64,000 bases of DNA, from contig SAPZ01000020.1 of the NCBI GenBank assembly GCA_004020875.1, forward strand, positions 1-64,000, read 5' to 3'. Below the pieces are notes generated by a model. The model worked only from the letters and a program-made list of their open reading frames with translations. It ran no database searches and was not told the origin of the DNA. The translations under genes were made by a program, and so were the position numbers. Below, piece by piece: positions 44,481-52,222 of this stretch. This stretch comes from Mesorhizobium sp. GTDB taxonomy: Bacteria; Pseudomonadota; Alphaproteobacteria; Rhizobiales; Rhizobiaceae. Numbering within the stretch: position 1 is the first letter of the stretch; the number at the start of each line of letters is the position of its first letter.

Positions 44481-44768
44481 CTAGCTCACCGCCAACCCAT
44501 GCGCCGCCCTCGCCATCAGGCAGTCGTCGCCGCCGGGCATGCAGGCGCGGCAGACATCGGGCCGCAGATCGTAGATGCCGCAGGCAGTATGTTTGCCCAC
44601 ATCGCCGGCGAGCGCCGAGCATCGGGCGCCGTCGCAGCGCATCCCTGACTGGTCGGCGGCTACCAATTCGGCCGGAATGCGATCGAGCTGCTCGTCCTCC
44701 TCGGTCGAGAAGCGCGGCCAGTCGGCCGAATAGGAGCAGCAGGCGCCGCAGCTCTGGCAGTCGAACAC
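44481..44768 (-). CDS. YkgJ family Cys-cluster protein
   Basis: A 95-residue protein. FDCQSCGACCSYSADWPRF and CDGARCSALAGDVGKHTACGIYDLRPDVCRACMPGGDDC place ten Cys in the pattern of the YkgJ/UPF0153 family, thought to bind zinc or an iron-sulfur cluster. GTG 44768 has GAAGG seven bases upstream and gives the normal N-terminus (the Met then FDCQSCG). A TTG at 44855 would add 29 residues and follow the preceding small gene by three bases. Confidence 0.85.
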   Translation of the reverse strand: MFDCQSCGACCSYSADWPRFSTEEDEQLDRIPAELVAADQSGMRCDGARCSALAGDVGKHTACGIYDLRPDVCRACMPGGDDCLMARAAHGLAVS

Positions 44769-44858
44769 CGCCGTGCCTTCGCCCGCCGGCCAGCCGGGAT
44801 CGATCGCGGTGCCGGACGGCAAGGGCAAATGGCTGTGAGCGGCCTCGCGGGGCAATCT

Positions 44859-45017
44859 CTATTTCTTGGTGGTCTTGCGGGGCGGCTTGTGCGCAGGCTG
44901 CTCAAACAGATCCACCGCAAGCGGCTTGTCGGCTTTCGGCGTGGTGGCTTGCTCGGCCTGTTTCGCGGCGGTGACCTGAGCCGGCGGCTGGGCCTTGGGG
45001 GCAAATTTGATGGCCAT
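44859..45017 (-). CDS. Short basic/alanine-rich protein, unknown
   Basis: A 52-residue open frame starting MAIKFAPKAQPP, rich in Lys, Ala, Pro and Gln and ending RKTTKK. It is too simple in composition to place. It starts one base after the stop of the 135-residue gene, which with the operon layout is the main support that it is real. It is followed by the YkgJ gene. Confidence 0.5.
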   Translation of the reverse strand: MAIKFAPKAQPPAQVTAAKQAEQATTPKADKPLAVDLFEQPAHKPPRKTTKK

Positions 45018-45018
45018 T

Positions 45019-45426
45019 TCAGTCCTCGTTGTTAGCCTGCGATGACGGCGCCCGCGGATTGCGCAACCGGCCGATGAGGGCCGAAACCGCCGTGATGTTC
45101 ATCTCCTCGGGCGACCAGTTCGCGGCTGCCTCGATGTGGTGAGGCGCCAATTCACGATGCGTGCTGCCACTGTAGGCGGCATCCTGATGCGTCGTCCGCT
45201 CGCGGGTCTTGGCGTCTTCCCGCACATATTCGATCAGATAATTCGGCGCTTCGGCCCGACCTCGTACGCCGACGCGTACCTGGGCATCTCCATGGGCACG
45301 CTTGCAGCGCTCCAGTTTTTCCAGCACGCGCCGAACATATTCAACCGGCTTGTCGAGGGTTTCGATCATATCGGCGATGGTCGCATCGGCGGAGATCGGT
45401 GTAGGCGGCACGCGCTTGGTGGCCAT
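45019..45426 (-). CDS. Conserved-looking small protein of unknown function
   Basis: A 135-residue soluble protein with a helical first half (MIETLDKPVEYVRRVLEKLERCKRAHG), a probable beta part (AQVRVGVRGRAEAPNYLIEYVRED) and a disordered charged tail. No signal or membrane segment and no family I can name. Its start overlaps the previous stop by one base (TGATG), so it is translated with the 81-residue gene. Confidence 0.65.
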   Translation of the reverse strand: MATKRVPPTPISADATIADMIETLDKPVEYVRRVLEKLERCKRAHGDAQVRVGVRGRAEAPNYLIEYVREDAKTRERTTHQDAAYSGSTHRELAPHHIEAAANWSPEEMNITAVSALIGRLRNPRAPSSQANNED

Positions 45427-45671
45427 CAGCGTTTGCCCGCACGACTGGGCGCGACAGCGGAGGCTGCTCTCTCTTCGGCTTCCTTTTCCAGGCGCAGTTC
45501 GCGGAGCCGCGCGGTCTTGGCCCCGCGGGCCTGGTTGACCGCATCCTGTTCGGAAGTGATGCGGCCGAGCGACATCGCCTGGGTCCGGGTCTTGCTGAAA
45601 AGCGATTCAGCCTGACCGCCTTTCGGCTTCAAGTCGGCTTGGGTCTTCGAAGTGGGGGTCAAAATACTCAC
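45426..45671 (-). CDS. Small Lys/Ala/Glu-rich protein of unknown function
   Basis: An 81-residue protein. It is mostly charged and probably a long helix in its C-terminal half (AVNQARGAKTARLRELRLEKEAEERAASAVA), with an unfolded Thr/Lys/Gln-rich start. It is the first of three overlapping small genes followed by the YkgJ gene. GTGAGT surrounds the start; a weak AGGTGAG lies upstream. No homologue is recognised. Confidence 0.6.
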   Translation of the reverse strand: MSILTPTSKTQADLKPKGGQAESLFSKTRTQAMSLGRITSEQDAVNQARGAKTARLRELRLEKEAEERAASAVAPSRAGKR

Positions 45672-45888
45672 CTGGTCCGGAGCTATCAGTTTGCTGTTGC
45701 GAGGTGCTTAGCACATCCTAATCGGCCTGCGGCTACAATTCACTGACCGGAAACGAAAAAGGGTCGGGTACTGCCTGACCTCGTCTCGCCATCTATCGGC
45801 GCCAGAACAACCGTGGCCACCGGCAAGGCGAATTCGGTTCGGACCGGTTCTAATTAGTCGCGGTGGGTGGGAATCATTCCGGCATTCG
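45672..45888. other. Spacer upstream of the small-gene group
   Basis: A 217-base spacer on the minus-strand side of the small-gene group. It probably holds their promoter. No clear promoter pair or gene is visible. Confidence 0.35.
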
Positions 45889-46221
45889 TCACATGATCAC
45901 ACTCAACAGTTGCAGGATTTCATAGCGGAACCCGCGGCCGGAACGCGCCACCGGGTCGCCGTCGGTCACCGCCCTCGCCTCCGCCTCGCTGCCGGCCCGG
46001 AGGATCAGCAGCCCCCACGGGCCGGCCGGATCGGCGACGGGGCCTGCCATGATCATAACGCCTTCGCGGAGCTTCTCGCGCAGAAAGTCGGCGTGCCGCC
46101 CCATCAGCGCCCTCTCCTCCTCGGTCATGGTGAAGGCGAAGTCCGGCCGCGGCGGGATCAGCCGGCAATGGAAGATAATTGACCTCGTGGCTTCACGCGG
46201 TGTTTCGCTGCCGGCCATCAC
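45889..46221 (-). CDS. YciI family protein
   Basis: A 110-residue protein with the ferredoxin-like YCII fold. FHCRLIPPRPDFAFTMTEEERALMGRHADFLREKLREGVMIMAGPVADPAGPWGLLIL matches the family; the conserved Asp and His of the YciI pocket lie in RHADFL and its neighbour. Such proteins are often found near sigma factors, but no partner is visible here. The start is ATG 46221; a second Met is next to it. Confidence 0.85.
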   Translation of the reverse strand: MMAGSETPREATRSIIFHCRLIPPRPDFAFTMTEEERALMGRHADFLREKLREGVMIMAGPVADPAGPWGLLILRAGSEAEARAVTDGDPVARSGRGFRYEILQLLSVIM

Positions 46222-46310
46222 TGTTCCTCCGAAGGCCTATCGCCGCCGGCCGCACTGGGCGGATCCGCTGCGCAACTCCCACGAAACGTACACCTTCTTT
46301 GGGGATAGCT

Positions 46311-46963
46311 CTATTCGTCCGGCCCGGGCTCCGGCCAGGGCTCCTTGGCAGCTTCCGCATACCAGTGACGCATCGCGGGCGTCGCCAGCACCGCATCGAC
46401 ATACGCGCGGGTGACGGGCGCCAGCTCGCCGCCATAAGTGTCGAAGCGCGTGACCATGGGCGCATACATGGCATCGGCCGCGGTGAAATGGCCGAACAGG
46501 AACGGGCCGCCTTGGCCATATTGCTCGCGGCACTGGCGCCAGATCGCCTCGATCCTCGCCCGCTGGGCCTCGCCCTCGGCGTCGAGCGGCCTGTGCGATT
46601 TCGGCCGGCGCAGGTTCATCGGCCAGCCGTAACGGACCTCGCGGAAGCCGGAATGCATTTCCGTCGCCACCGAGCGTGCCAGAGCGCGGGCGCCGAGATC
46701 CTCAGGCCAGAGCTTTCTCTCAGGGTAGAGATCAGCAAGATATTCAAGGATAGCAAGGGTTTCCCAGACGATCCTGCCATTATGATTCAACACTGGCACA
46801 AGCCCGGTCGCGAAACCTTGGCAAGGTTGACCGCGGTCTCCGGCGTGCGCAGGCGCACGAAGCCCTCCTCGAACGGGATGCCCAGGTGCTTCATCGCCAC
46901 CCATGGCCTGAGCGACCAAGAGGAAAAACACTTGTTGCCGATATAGAGGGTGAATCCCGCCAA
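46311..46963 (-). pseudogene. Glutathione S-transferase gene with a single-base frameshift
   Basis: Starting at TTG 46963 (with AGGAGA upstream) the frame reads LAGFTLYIGNKCFSSWSLRPW (a GST N-domain with the catalytic-type Ser/Cys region) through RTPETAVNLAKVS. Near 46807-46813 one base is missing. The reading then continues in another frame as ATGLVPVLNHNGRIVWETLAILEYLADLYPE and a normal GST C-domain to 46311. Restoring one G in the run gives an intact 217-residue GST. It may be a real pseudogene or a sequence error. Confidence 0.7.
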
Positions 46964-47055
46964 GAACCGTCTCCTGATATCTCAATCCGCTTCGGCGCCC
47001 GCGATCTGCCGCCGACCTCACACCGGCCCGGGACCGGATCGCGGTGACCGCCCCT

Positions 47056-48186
47056 TCATGTCTGGAATTGCTTGGCGAAAGCGTTGGTGAAGACGATCTC
47101 GCCATGGTCGCCGGCCGCCTCGCCCAGCACCACATCCATGTTGTCGGCCGTGATGCGCGCGAGCGCGAAGCCGCCCATATAGGCCGCCTTCGGCTTGACG
47201 AGATCGAGGCCATCGCGCTGGTAGATCATCGGCACTTCGTGCTGATGGCCGTGGAACACGGCAATGACGTTGTAGCCGCTGATCGCCGCCAGCAGAGCCT
47301 GGCGCTCCGCCTCACCCCACCAGTGCGGGCGGCCGGAACCATCGTCGTCATAGGTGCGTTTCACCGGATCCCAGCGCTCGGTCGAGAATGTGTCCCAACC
47401 ATAATGCTGGAAGATGACCACGGGTCGGCCATCCCCGGCATAGGTGGCGAGGTCCTGCTTCAGCCAGGGCAGGCTGCTTGGCGCACCATGGCCGGTGTCG
47501 CCGGCGAAGCGGTGCGTCTGAATGAGGTGCAGGCCGCCCCAGTCCCAGGAATAGCAGTCGGTATCGACGTCGTATTCGGTTGCCGGCACCGGGGGCTTGA
47601 AGAACACGCCTGGGCGATGGTTCACCTCGACGTAGTCGCGCAATTCGCGGCGATACCAATCGACATGCGGCGCCGAGCCGTTCTGGTCGAGATCGTGATT
47701 GCCGAGCCCGACATAGACCGGGATGTGCACACGGTCCGGCCCGATGCCTTCCTGGTAGCGCTGGGAGAACTGCAGAAGCTGCGTGCCTTCGCTGGGCTCG
47801 GTGACCTGGCCGCCGCCGTCGTCGGTGATGTCGCCGCCGGTAACGAGGCCGAGCGGCGTGCCGATGCGGGTGCCTGCCGAATGCAGACCGGTGGAGACGC
47901 CGTTGATCTCGGCCGGCCACTTCTTGTCGGCAATGGCGTTCAGCGCCGCGACATTGCGCAAAAGTGCTGCATCGGTCTTGCCTTCCTGCAGGCAGTTGGG
48001 ACTGAGCCCGCTTGCCATGCGGCAGGCATGGATGTCGGCGATGAAGAGGAACGTGGCGTCGATCGGCTGGATGCGCTTTCCGGTCTGGCCGAAGGCCACC
48101 CGCGGAAGGACGCCGGCGGCGGCAACCCCACCCATCCGGGCGATGAAGGTGCGGCGCGCAACGGTTGCTGGCGAAGAGCGATTCAT
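47056..48186 (-). CDS. Secreted metallophosphoesterase
   Basis: A 376-residue calcineurin-like phosphoesterase. The signal RRTFIARMGGVAAAGVLPRVAFGQ is twin-arginine type, so it is probably exported folded. Metal-ligand motifs are FIADIHACRM (DxH), VTGGDITDDG (GD), VGLGNHDLD (GNHD), and FQHYGW and FHGHQHE (GHxH). ATG 48186 is chosen because it starts just before the Tat signal; the open frame goes on to 48267. The substrate is unknown. Confidence 0.88.
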   Translation of the reverse strand: MNRSSPATVARRTFIARMGGVAAAGVLPRVAFGQTGKRIQPIDATFLFIADIHACRMASGLSPNCLQEGKTDAALLRNVAALNAIADKKWPAEINGVSTGLHSAGTRIGTPLGLVTGGDITDDGGGQVTEPSEGTQLLQFSQRYQEGIGPDRVHIPVYVGLGNHDLDQNGSAPHVDWYRRELRDYVEVNHRPGVFFKPPVPATEYDVDTDCYSWDWGGLHLIQTHRFAGDTGHGAPSSLPWLKQDLATYAGDGRPVVIFQHYGWDTFSTERWDPVKRTYDDDGSGRPHWWGEAERQALLAAISGYNVIAVFHGHQHEVPMIYQRDGLDLVKPKAAYMGGFALARITADNMDVVLGEAAGDHGEIVFTNAFAKQFQT

Positions 48187-48339
48187 CGTCACCCGATTAA
48201 ACACTCTCGACCCCTCTCGTCCAGTTCGATGCCCCGCCAGCGCTGGAGACTTTTCATGCCAAGGCATGAAAAGCTCCTCGGTCGACAGCGCGACGGCGGT
48301 CTGTCATTGCTGTAGCCCATGCACCCAGGGGAGGAAGGC

Positions 48340-48933
48340 ATGAGGACCCTTACAACCGGCATGGTGTTCACCATGCTGACCTTCGCCGGTGCCGCGCAGG
48401 CCCCGGACTGCGTCGACGCAAAGTCCGCCAAGGCCGGCTTCGTGCTTGAAAAGGCCGGCATAAGCAGCGAGTTCCGGCCGGCGCCTGGCGGCATGGTCGC
48501 GGTCGCCAACAAGTATGAATCTGATTCGCCGCAGACACAGTATTTTTATGCCGGGCTGATCGAGGTTTTCCGCGACAGCGACACCGGGCGCCTGTCGATG
48601 ATCCCACTCGGCGACTTGAAGAAGCTGTTTCCGCTGAAGGCGGGCGCGAAGAGCGACACCGAATTCGTGCCGCTGTCTTCGAAAAAGGCGCCGCAGGGCA
48701 TCGAGACGCTGGCACTCACCGTCGAAGGCAAGGACACCTACAGGCTCGGCGACTGCAAATACAATGTGTTTGTCGTCGGCGAAACGATCACCGGCGAGAA
48801 TGGCAACGTCATCGATACCTTCACCGCGCTCTATTCGCCGGACCTGCAGGCGGTGCTGGCGCGGCGGTATGATGAGGGGACGAGCGCGCAGAGCGAGGTG
48901 GGATTCGAGAGGATCAAGCCGCTGGCGCAGTGA
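48340..48933 (+). CDS. Secreted protein of unknown function
   Basis: A 197-residue protein with an N-terminal signal (MRTLTTGMVFTMLTFAGAAQA). The mature part begins PDCVDAKSAKAGFVLEKAG and looks beta-rich. It has two Cys, one near the N-terminus and one in LGDCKYNVFVVGE, which may form a disulfide. No family is recognised. GGGGAGGAAGG lies just before ATG 48340. Confidence 0.7.
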   Translation: MRTLTTGMVFTMLTFAGAAQAPDCVDAKSAKAGFVLEKAGISSEFRPAPGGMVAVANKYESDSPQTQYFYAGLIEVFRDSDTGRLSMIPLGDLKKLFPLKAGAKSDTEFVPLSSKKAPQGIETLALTVEGKDTYRLGDCKYNVFVVGETITGENGNVIDTFTALYSPDLQAVLARRYDEGTSAQSEVGFERIKPLAQ

Positions 48934-48940
48934 GACGCCG

Positions 48941-48970
48941 TCGGCCGACTGCAAACTACCAGCCGGCCGA
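48941..48970. terminator. Weak inverted repeat between convergent genes
   Basis: TCGGCCG (48941-48947) and CGGCCGA (48964-48970) flank a 16-base loop between two convergent stop codons. There is no T run, so it is a weak candidate at best. Confidence 0.3.
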
Positions 48971-48999
48971 GCATCAGCCACGTCGACGCGACCGGCTTG

Positions 49000-49488
49000 C
49001 TATGGCTGAACGGTGAATTCCGTCCACATGCCTGTCCCGAAATGACCGGGGACGTTGCAGATGAGCACGTATTTGCCGGGTTTAAGGTCCACTGTAAGCG
49101 AGCCCGAAGCGCCAGGGTCGAGTTCGGAAACCTCTCCCTTGTCACCTGCCTTGTCTTCGTCAACCCTGTTCTCGTCAGCAATATAGGGAAGCGGGTCCTT
49201 GGGATTGGCGAGATACATCACGATCATCTCGTGGACTGTATCCTTTGAACTGTTCTTCACCTTGAATGTGATCTTGCCGGCCTTCACGGTCGCGGGCGTG
49301 GCCGTTATCCCCATGCTTGCCTTCGACATATCCGCGCCCGACATTCCATAGGCGAAACCTGTGGCCATGGGCACGTTCGCCCCTTTGTCCCACAACGAAA
49401 CCTGAACCGTGGCGGCAGCTTGAGCGGCACCAGCCATCGCAACAAACACGGCAAGCCCTACAACCCCATTCCTGACTAGCTTTTTCAC
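49000..49488 (-). CDS. Plastocyanin/azurin-like periplasmic copper protein
   Basis: A 162-residue exported cupredoxin. The signal covers about residues 1-25 (KKLVRNGVVGLAVFVAMAGAAQA). Type 1 copper ligands appear as His in DTVHEMIVMYL and as Cys, His and Met in YVLICNVPGHFGTGMW. GTG 49488 is the start because AGGAG lies just upstream. The protein probably carries single electrons in the periplasm. The partner is unknown, and no reductase lies nearby. Confidence 0.88.
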   Translation of the reverse strand: MKKLVRNGVVGLAVFVAMAGAAQAAATVQVSLWDKGANVPMATGFAYGMSGADMSKASMGITATPATVKAGKITFKVKNSSKDTVHEMIVMYLANPKDPLPYIADENRVDEDKAGDKGEVSELDPGASGSLTVDLKPGKYVLICNVPGHFGTGMWTEFTVQP

Positions 49489-49670
49489 AGCAAGACTCCT
49501 TCGGCAGACACCGGTAGGACCGACACCGGCAATCGACCGCTCCCTGCCATGAAACCTAGCCGAACGGTGCCTGCATGATTTCACCGCCGGCCGCGCCCGA
49601 CCTTGCGTTGGATCAAACCGATATGCGGAAAAAAGCGGACTGTTGGTGAATGCCTTGGACCCGACTGGGC

Positions 49671-50516
49671 CTAACGGGTATCGTCGTTTCCGAAGGGTTG
49701 GCTGATGATTGCAGCCACGAACGCCGGGTCTTCCCAATGCGGGTTATGGCCGCAATCTTTCGCCCAGACCAGACGCGATCCGACGATTGCCTGGGCCAGG
49801 CCCCGCTGGTGCGCGGCGCCGAAGAGCAGATCGCGCCCGCCTGCGATGATCACCGTCGGGACCCGCACGACCCGCGCCGAGGCGGTCAGATCGGTGCGAC
49901 GGACTTCCTCTAGAATGATTCGCCAGCGCGCCGCCGGAATCGAGGAGGCGTCTTTCGCGAGACCCGCGAGAAAGGCCTGCGGCACGCCCGGCTGGCAGGC
50001 ATTCCACCAGTCATAGAACGGATCGGACGGCGAAATCGGGTCGCGCAAGGCCGCCACTCCATCGATCAGCTGGTGATGCGATCCGAAATCGGGCTTCAGC
50101 GTGCTGGCTAGGATCACTAGCCCACTGATCAGTTCCGGATGTTGCGCCGCCAGCACGGTCGATACCATGCCGCCCAGCGAGTGCCCGACGACGACCGGCC
50201 GGTCCAGCCGCAGGCTCAGGATCAGCCCGGCCATGTCGTCGGCGAAATCGTCGACGCTGCAGCCCCCGCCCGCCTGCGAGCCGCCATGGCCGCGCAGATC
50301 CGGCATGATCAGCCGACGCCCGGAAAGATGCGGCGCGAGCAGCGAGAAGCTGCGGCTGGTGTCGGTGAAGCCATGCACAAGGACGAGCGGCGGCTCCGAA
50401 CCGCCGATCTCGACATAGGCAAGGTCGAGGCCGCCGATATTGACCATCCGCTTGCGGCCGGCCCAGGACGCCTGCTCGGTCTCCTTATCCGTCAGCTCCG
50501 AAGCGGCCGGCCTCAC
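49671..50516 (-). CDS. Alpha/beta hydrolase next to choline-binding protein
   Basis: A 281-residue hydrolase. LVLVHGFTDTSRSF is the oxyanion loop, VVGHSLGGMVSTVL the nucleophile elbow (GHSLG), with Asp in IIAGGRDLLFG and His in WAKDCGHNPHWEDP. GTG 50516 overlaps the choX stop (GTGA), so it is probably translated with it; a later ATG at 50447 has no ribosome site. A role linked to choline or an ester of it is an inference from position. Confidence 0.8.
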   Translation of the reverse strand: MRPAASELTDKETEQASWAGRKRMVNIGGLDLAYVEIGGSEPPLVLVHGFTDTSRSFSLLAPHLSGRRLIMPDLRGHGGSQAGGGCSVDDFADDMAGLILSLRLDRPVVVGHSLGGMVSTVLAAQHPELISGLVILASTLKPDFGSHHQLIDGVAALRDPISPSDPFYDWWNACQPGVPQAFLAGLAKDASSIPAARWRIILEEVRRTDLTASARVVRVPTVIIAGGRDLLFGAAHQRGLAQAIVGSRLVWAKDCGHNPHWEDPAFVAAIISQPFGNDDTR

Positions 50517-51451
50517 AGTCCGAGCTTCTGCTTGACCGCGGAAAGGCCGGGCTTGCCGTCGAAGGTGGCGACGCCGGCGAGCCAAGCGTCGAGACGATCC
50601 TTGTGCAAGGCGATCGACTTCAGCGCGCCCTCCTCCGGCTTCATGCCATCATTGATGAGGTAGCCCATGCCGACATTTTCCATGTCGATGTCGAAGGCGA
50701 GGTTCTTCAGGAATTGCGCCACGTTCGGGCATTCCTGCAGATAGCCCTTGCGCACCTGGGTGGTCACGGTGGCGGCGCCGAAATTCGGACCGAAGAACTT
50801 GTCGCCGCCGGTCAGGTACTTGAAGTCATACATCGTGTTCATCGGATGCGGCGCCCAGCCCTGGAAGACGATGAACTGCTTCTCCTTGATCTCGTAGCCG
50901 ACCTCCGAGAGCATGCCGGCTTCGCTTGATTCCACCACATGCCAGCCGTCGAGTCCAAATTGCGGATCGGCGATGGCGTCCATCATCAGCTGGTTGGAGC
51001 CCGGCTCGATGCCGTACATCTTCTTGCCGAACTTGTCGGCGAATTTGTGCAGGTCCGCCAGGTCCTTGACCCCGGCTTCCCAGACATAGGTCGGCACGGC
51101 GAAAGTGTATTTGGCGCCGACCAGATTGACCCGAACATTCTCGATCGAGCCGTCCTTCTTGTAGGGCTCGTAGTAGGTGACCATCGCCGGGTCCCAGTAG
51201 CCGAGGAACAGGTCGAGGTCCTTGTTCTTCATCCCCTCATAGATGACGTTGATGCCGAGCACTTCGCTCTGCGGCTCGTAGCCGAGCGCCTGGAGCAGCA
51301 CCTTGGCCACGCCGGTCGTGAAGGCGAGATCGTTCCAGCCGGGCTCGGCCATGCGCACCGTTTTGCAGCTTTCGGCCTCGGCGGCCTGGACCGCCTGGGC
51401 AGCCAACATCAGGGCCGCGAGACAAACGCCATTCGCGAGCATGCGCAACAT
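50513..51451 (-). CDS. choX: Choline/glycine-betaine ABC transporter substrate-binding protein (ChoX-like)
   Basis: A 312-residue periplasmic protein (signal MLRMLANGVCLAALMLAAQAVQA) like ChoX/ProX/OpuAC. AEPGWNDLAFTTG, LFLGYWDPAMVTYYEPY and VFQGWAPHPMNTMYDFKYL hold the aromatic residues that form the choline box. Normally choX is followed by choW (permease) and choV (ATPase); here it is followed by a hydrolase. It is divergent from a BetI-like regulator. The permease must be elsewhere or missing. Confidence 0.88.
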   Translation of the reverse strand: MLRMLANGVCLAALMLAAQAVQAAEAESCKTVRMAEPGWNDLAFTTGVAKVLLQALGYEPQSEVLGINVIYEGMKNKDLDLFLGYWDPAMVTYYEPYKKDGSIENVRVNLVGAKYTFAVPTYVWEAGVKDLADLHKFADKFGKKMYGIEPGSNQLMMDAIADPQFGLDGWHVVESSEAGMLSEVGYEIKEKQFIVFQGWAPHPMNTMYDFKYLTGGDKFFGPNFGAATVTTQVRKGYLQECPNVAQFLKNLAFDIDMENVGMGYLINDGMKPEEGALKSIALHKDRLDAWLAGVATFDGKPGLSAVKQKLGL

Positions 51452-51477
51452 TCCGATTCTCCTCTTTACGGTTACTT

Positions 51478-51491
51478 TGACCTTCTGGTCA
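51478..51491. promoter_or_regulatory. TGACC-TTCT-GGTCA palindrome in choX/TetR spacer
   Basis: A perfect inverted repeat with 5-bp arms 27 bases upstream of the choX start. It stands in the 83-base spacer between choX and the divergent BetI-like gene and would suit a TetR dimer. A second repeat lies at 51509-51519. Confidence 0.5.
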
Positions 51492-51508
51492 TTTTATTGT
51501 CCCATCGG

Positions 51509-51519
51509 TCAATCATTGA
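51509..51519. promoter_or_regulatory. TCAAT-C-ATTGA palindrome in choX/TetR spacer
   Basis: A perfect repeat with 5-bp arms, 16 bases before the BetI-like gene start. With 51478-51491 it may form a pair of operators, one for each divergent promoter. Short arms keep confidence low. Confidence 0.4.
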
Positions 51520-51534
51520 TCTGAGCGGGCGAAG

Positions 51535-52185
51535 ATGTCAACATGGATTCACCATGCATGGACCGGTCCAGTGAAACTCACGCGCCTCAGCGACATTCGC
51601 CGCAAAGAGTTGCGGCAGGCGGCCTTCGCCGTTCTGGAGCGCGAAGGCATCGCCGGCGCTACGCTGGAAAAGGTCGCGGCCCAGGCCGGCGCCTCGAAGG
51701 GCATCGTGCTGCATTATTTCCGCAACAAGCAGGAGCTGTTCGAGCACGCCATGCGCGAGGCGAACGCCGTGCTCTGTCACGCCGTGGTCACCCGGCTCCG
51801 GCGAGCGCGGACGCCGATGGAACGGCTGGACGCGGTGATCGAGGGCAATTTCGAGGAGCACCTCTTCCTGCCGCCGCTCTGCCATGCCTGGCTCTCGCTC
51901 TGCGCAGAGGTGCCGCGAGACGAAAAGCTGGCGCGCATCCAGAAGGTCATTCACGCGCGCATGCGCTCGAACCTCTTGTCGGGCCTGCGCGGCCTCGCTT
52001 CGCCCGAACTGGCCGAGGAGATTGTGCTCGGCATCACCGCCTTGATCGACGGGCTGTGGCTCAGGCTCGGCCTGCAGCCGGGCAGCGTCACGCGCGAGCA
52101 GGCGGTGCGCCAGGTCAAGGACTTTGTCGCCGGCCGGCTTGCCCTCCGTCAGCCCGAGCCCGTCGGGTTGGCCTCGGCCGGATAA
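51535..52185 (+). CDS. TetR family regulator, BetI-like
   Basis: A 216-residue regulator. The HTH is RRKELRQAAFAVLEREGIAGATLEKVAAQAGASKGIVLHYFRNKQELFEHAM, close to BetI, the choline-responsive repressor (GIxxHYFxxKxxL). The C-terminal domain contains LFLPPLCHAWLSLCAEVPRDEKLARIQ. It is divergent from choX, which supports choline control. ATG 51535 is taken; GTG 51571 is possible. Confidence 0.88.
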   Translation: MSTWIHHAWTGPVKLTRLSDIRRKELRQAAFAVLEREGIAGATLEKVAAQAGASKGIVLHYFRNKQELFEHAMREANAVLCHAVVTRLRRARTPMERLDAVIEGNFEEHLFLPPLCHAWLSLCAEVPRDEKLARIQKVIHARMRSNLLSGLRGLASPELAEEIVLGITALIDGLWLRLGLQPGSVTREQAVRQVKDFVAGRLALRQPEPVGLASAG

Positions 52186-52222
52186 AGTTCATACGAGTGA
52201 CAGGCCGCCGGGTGGATGTCGG

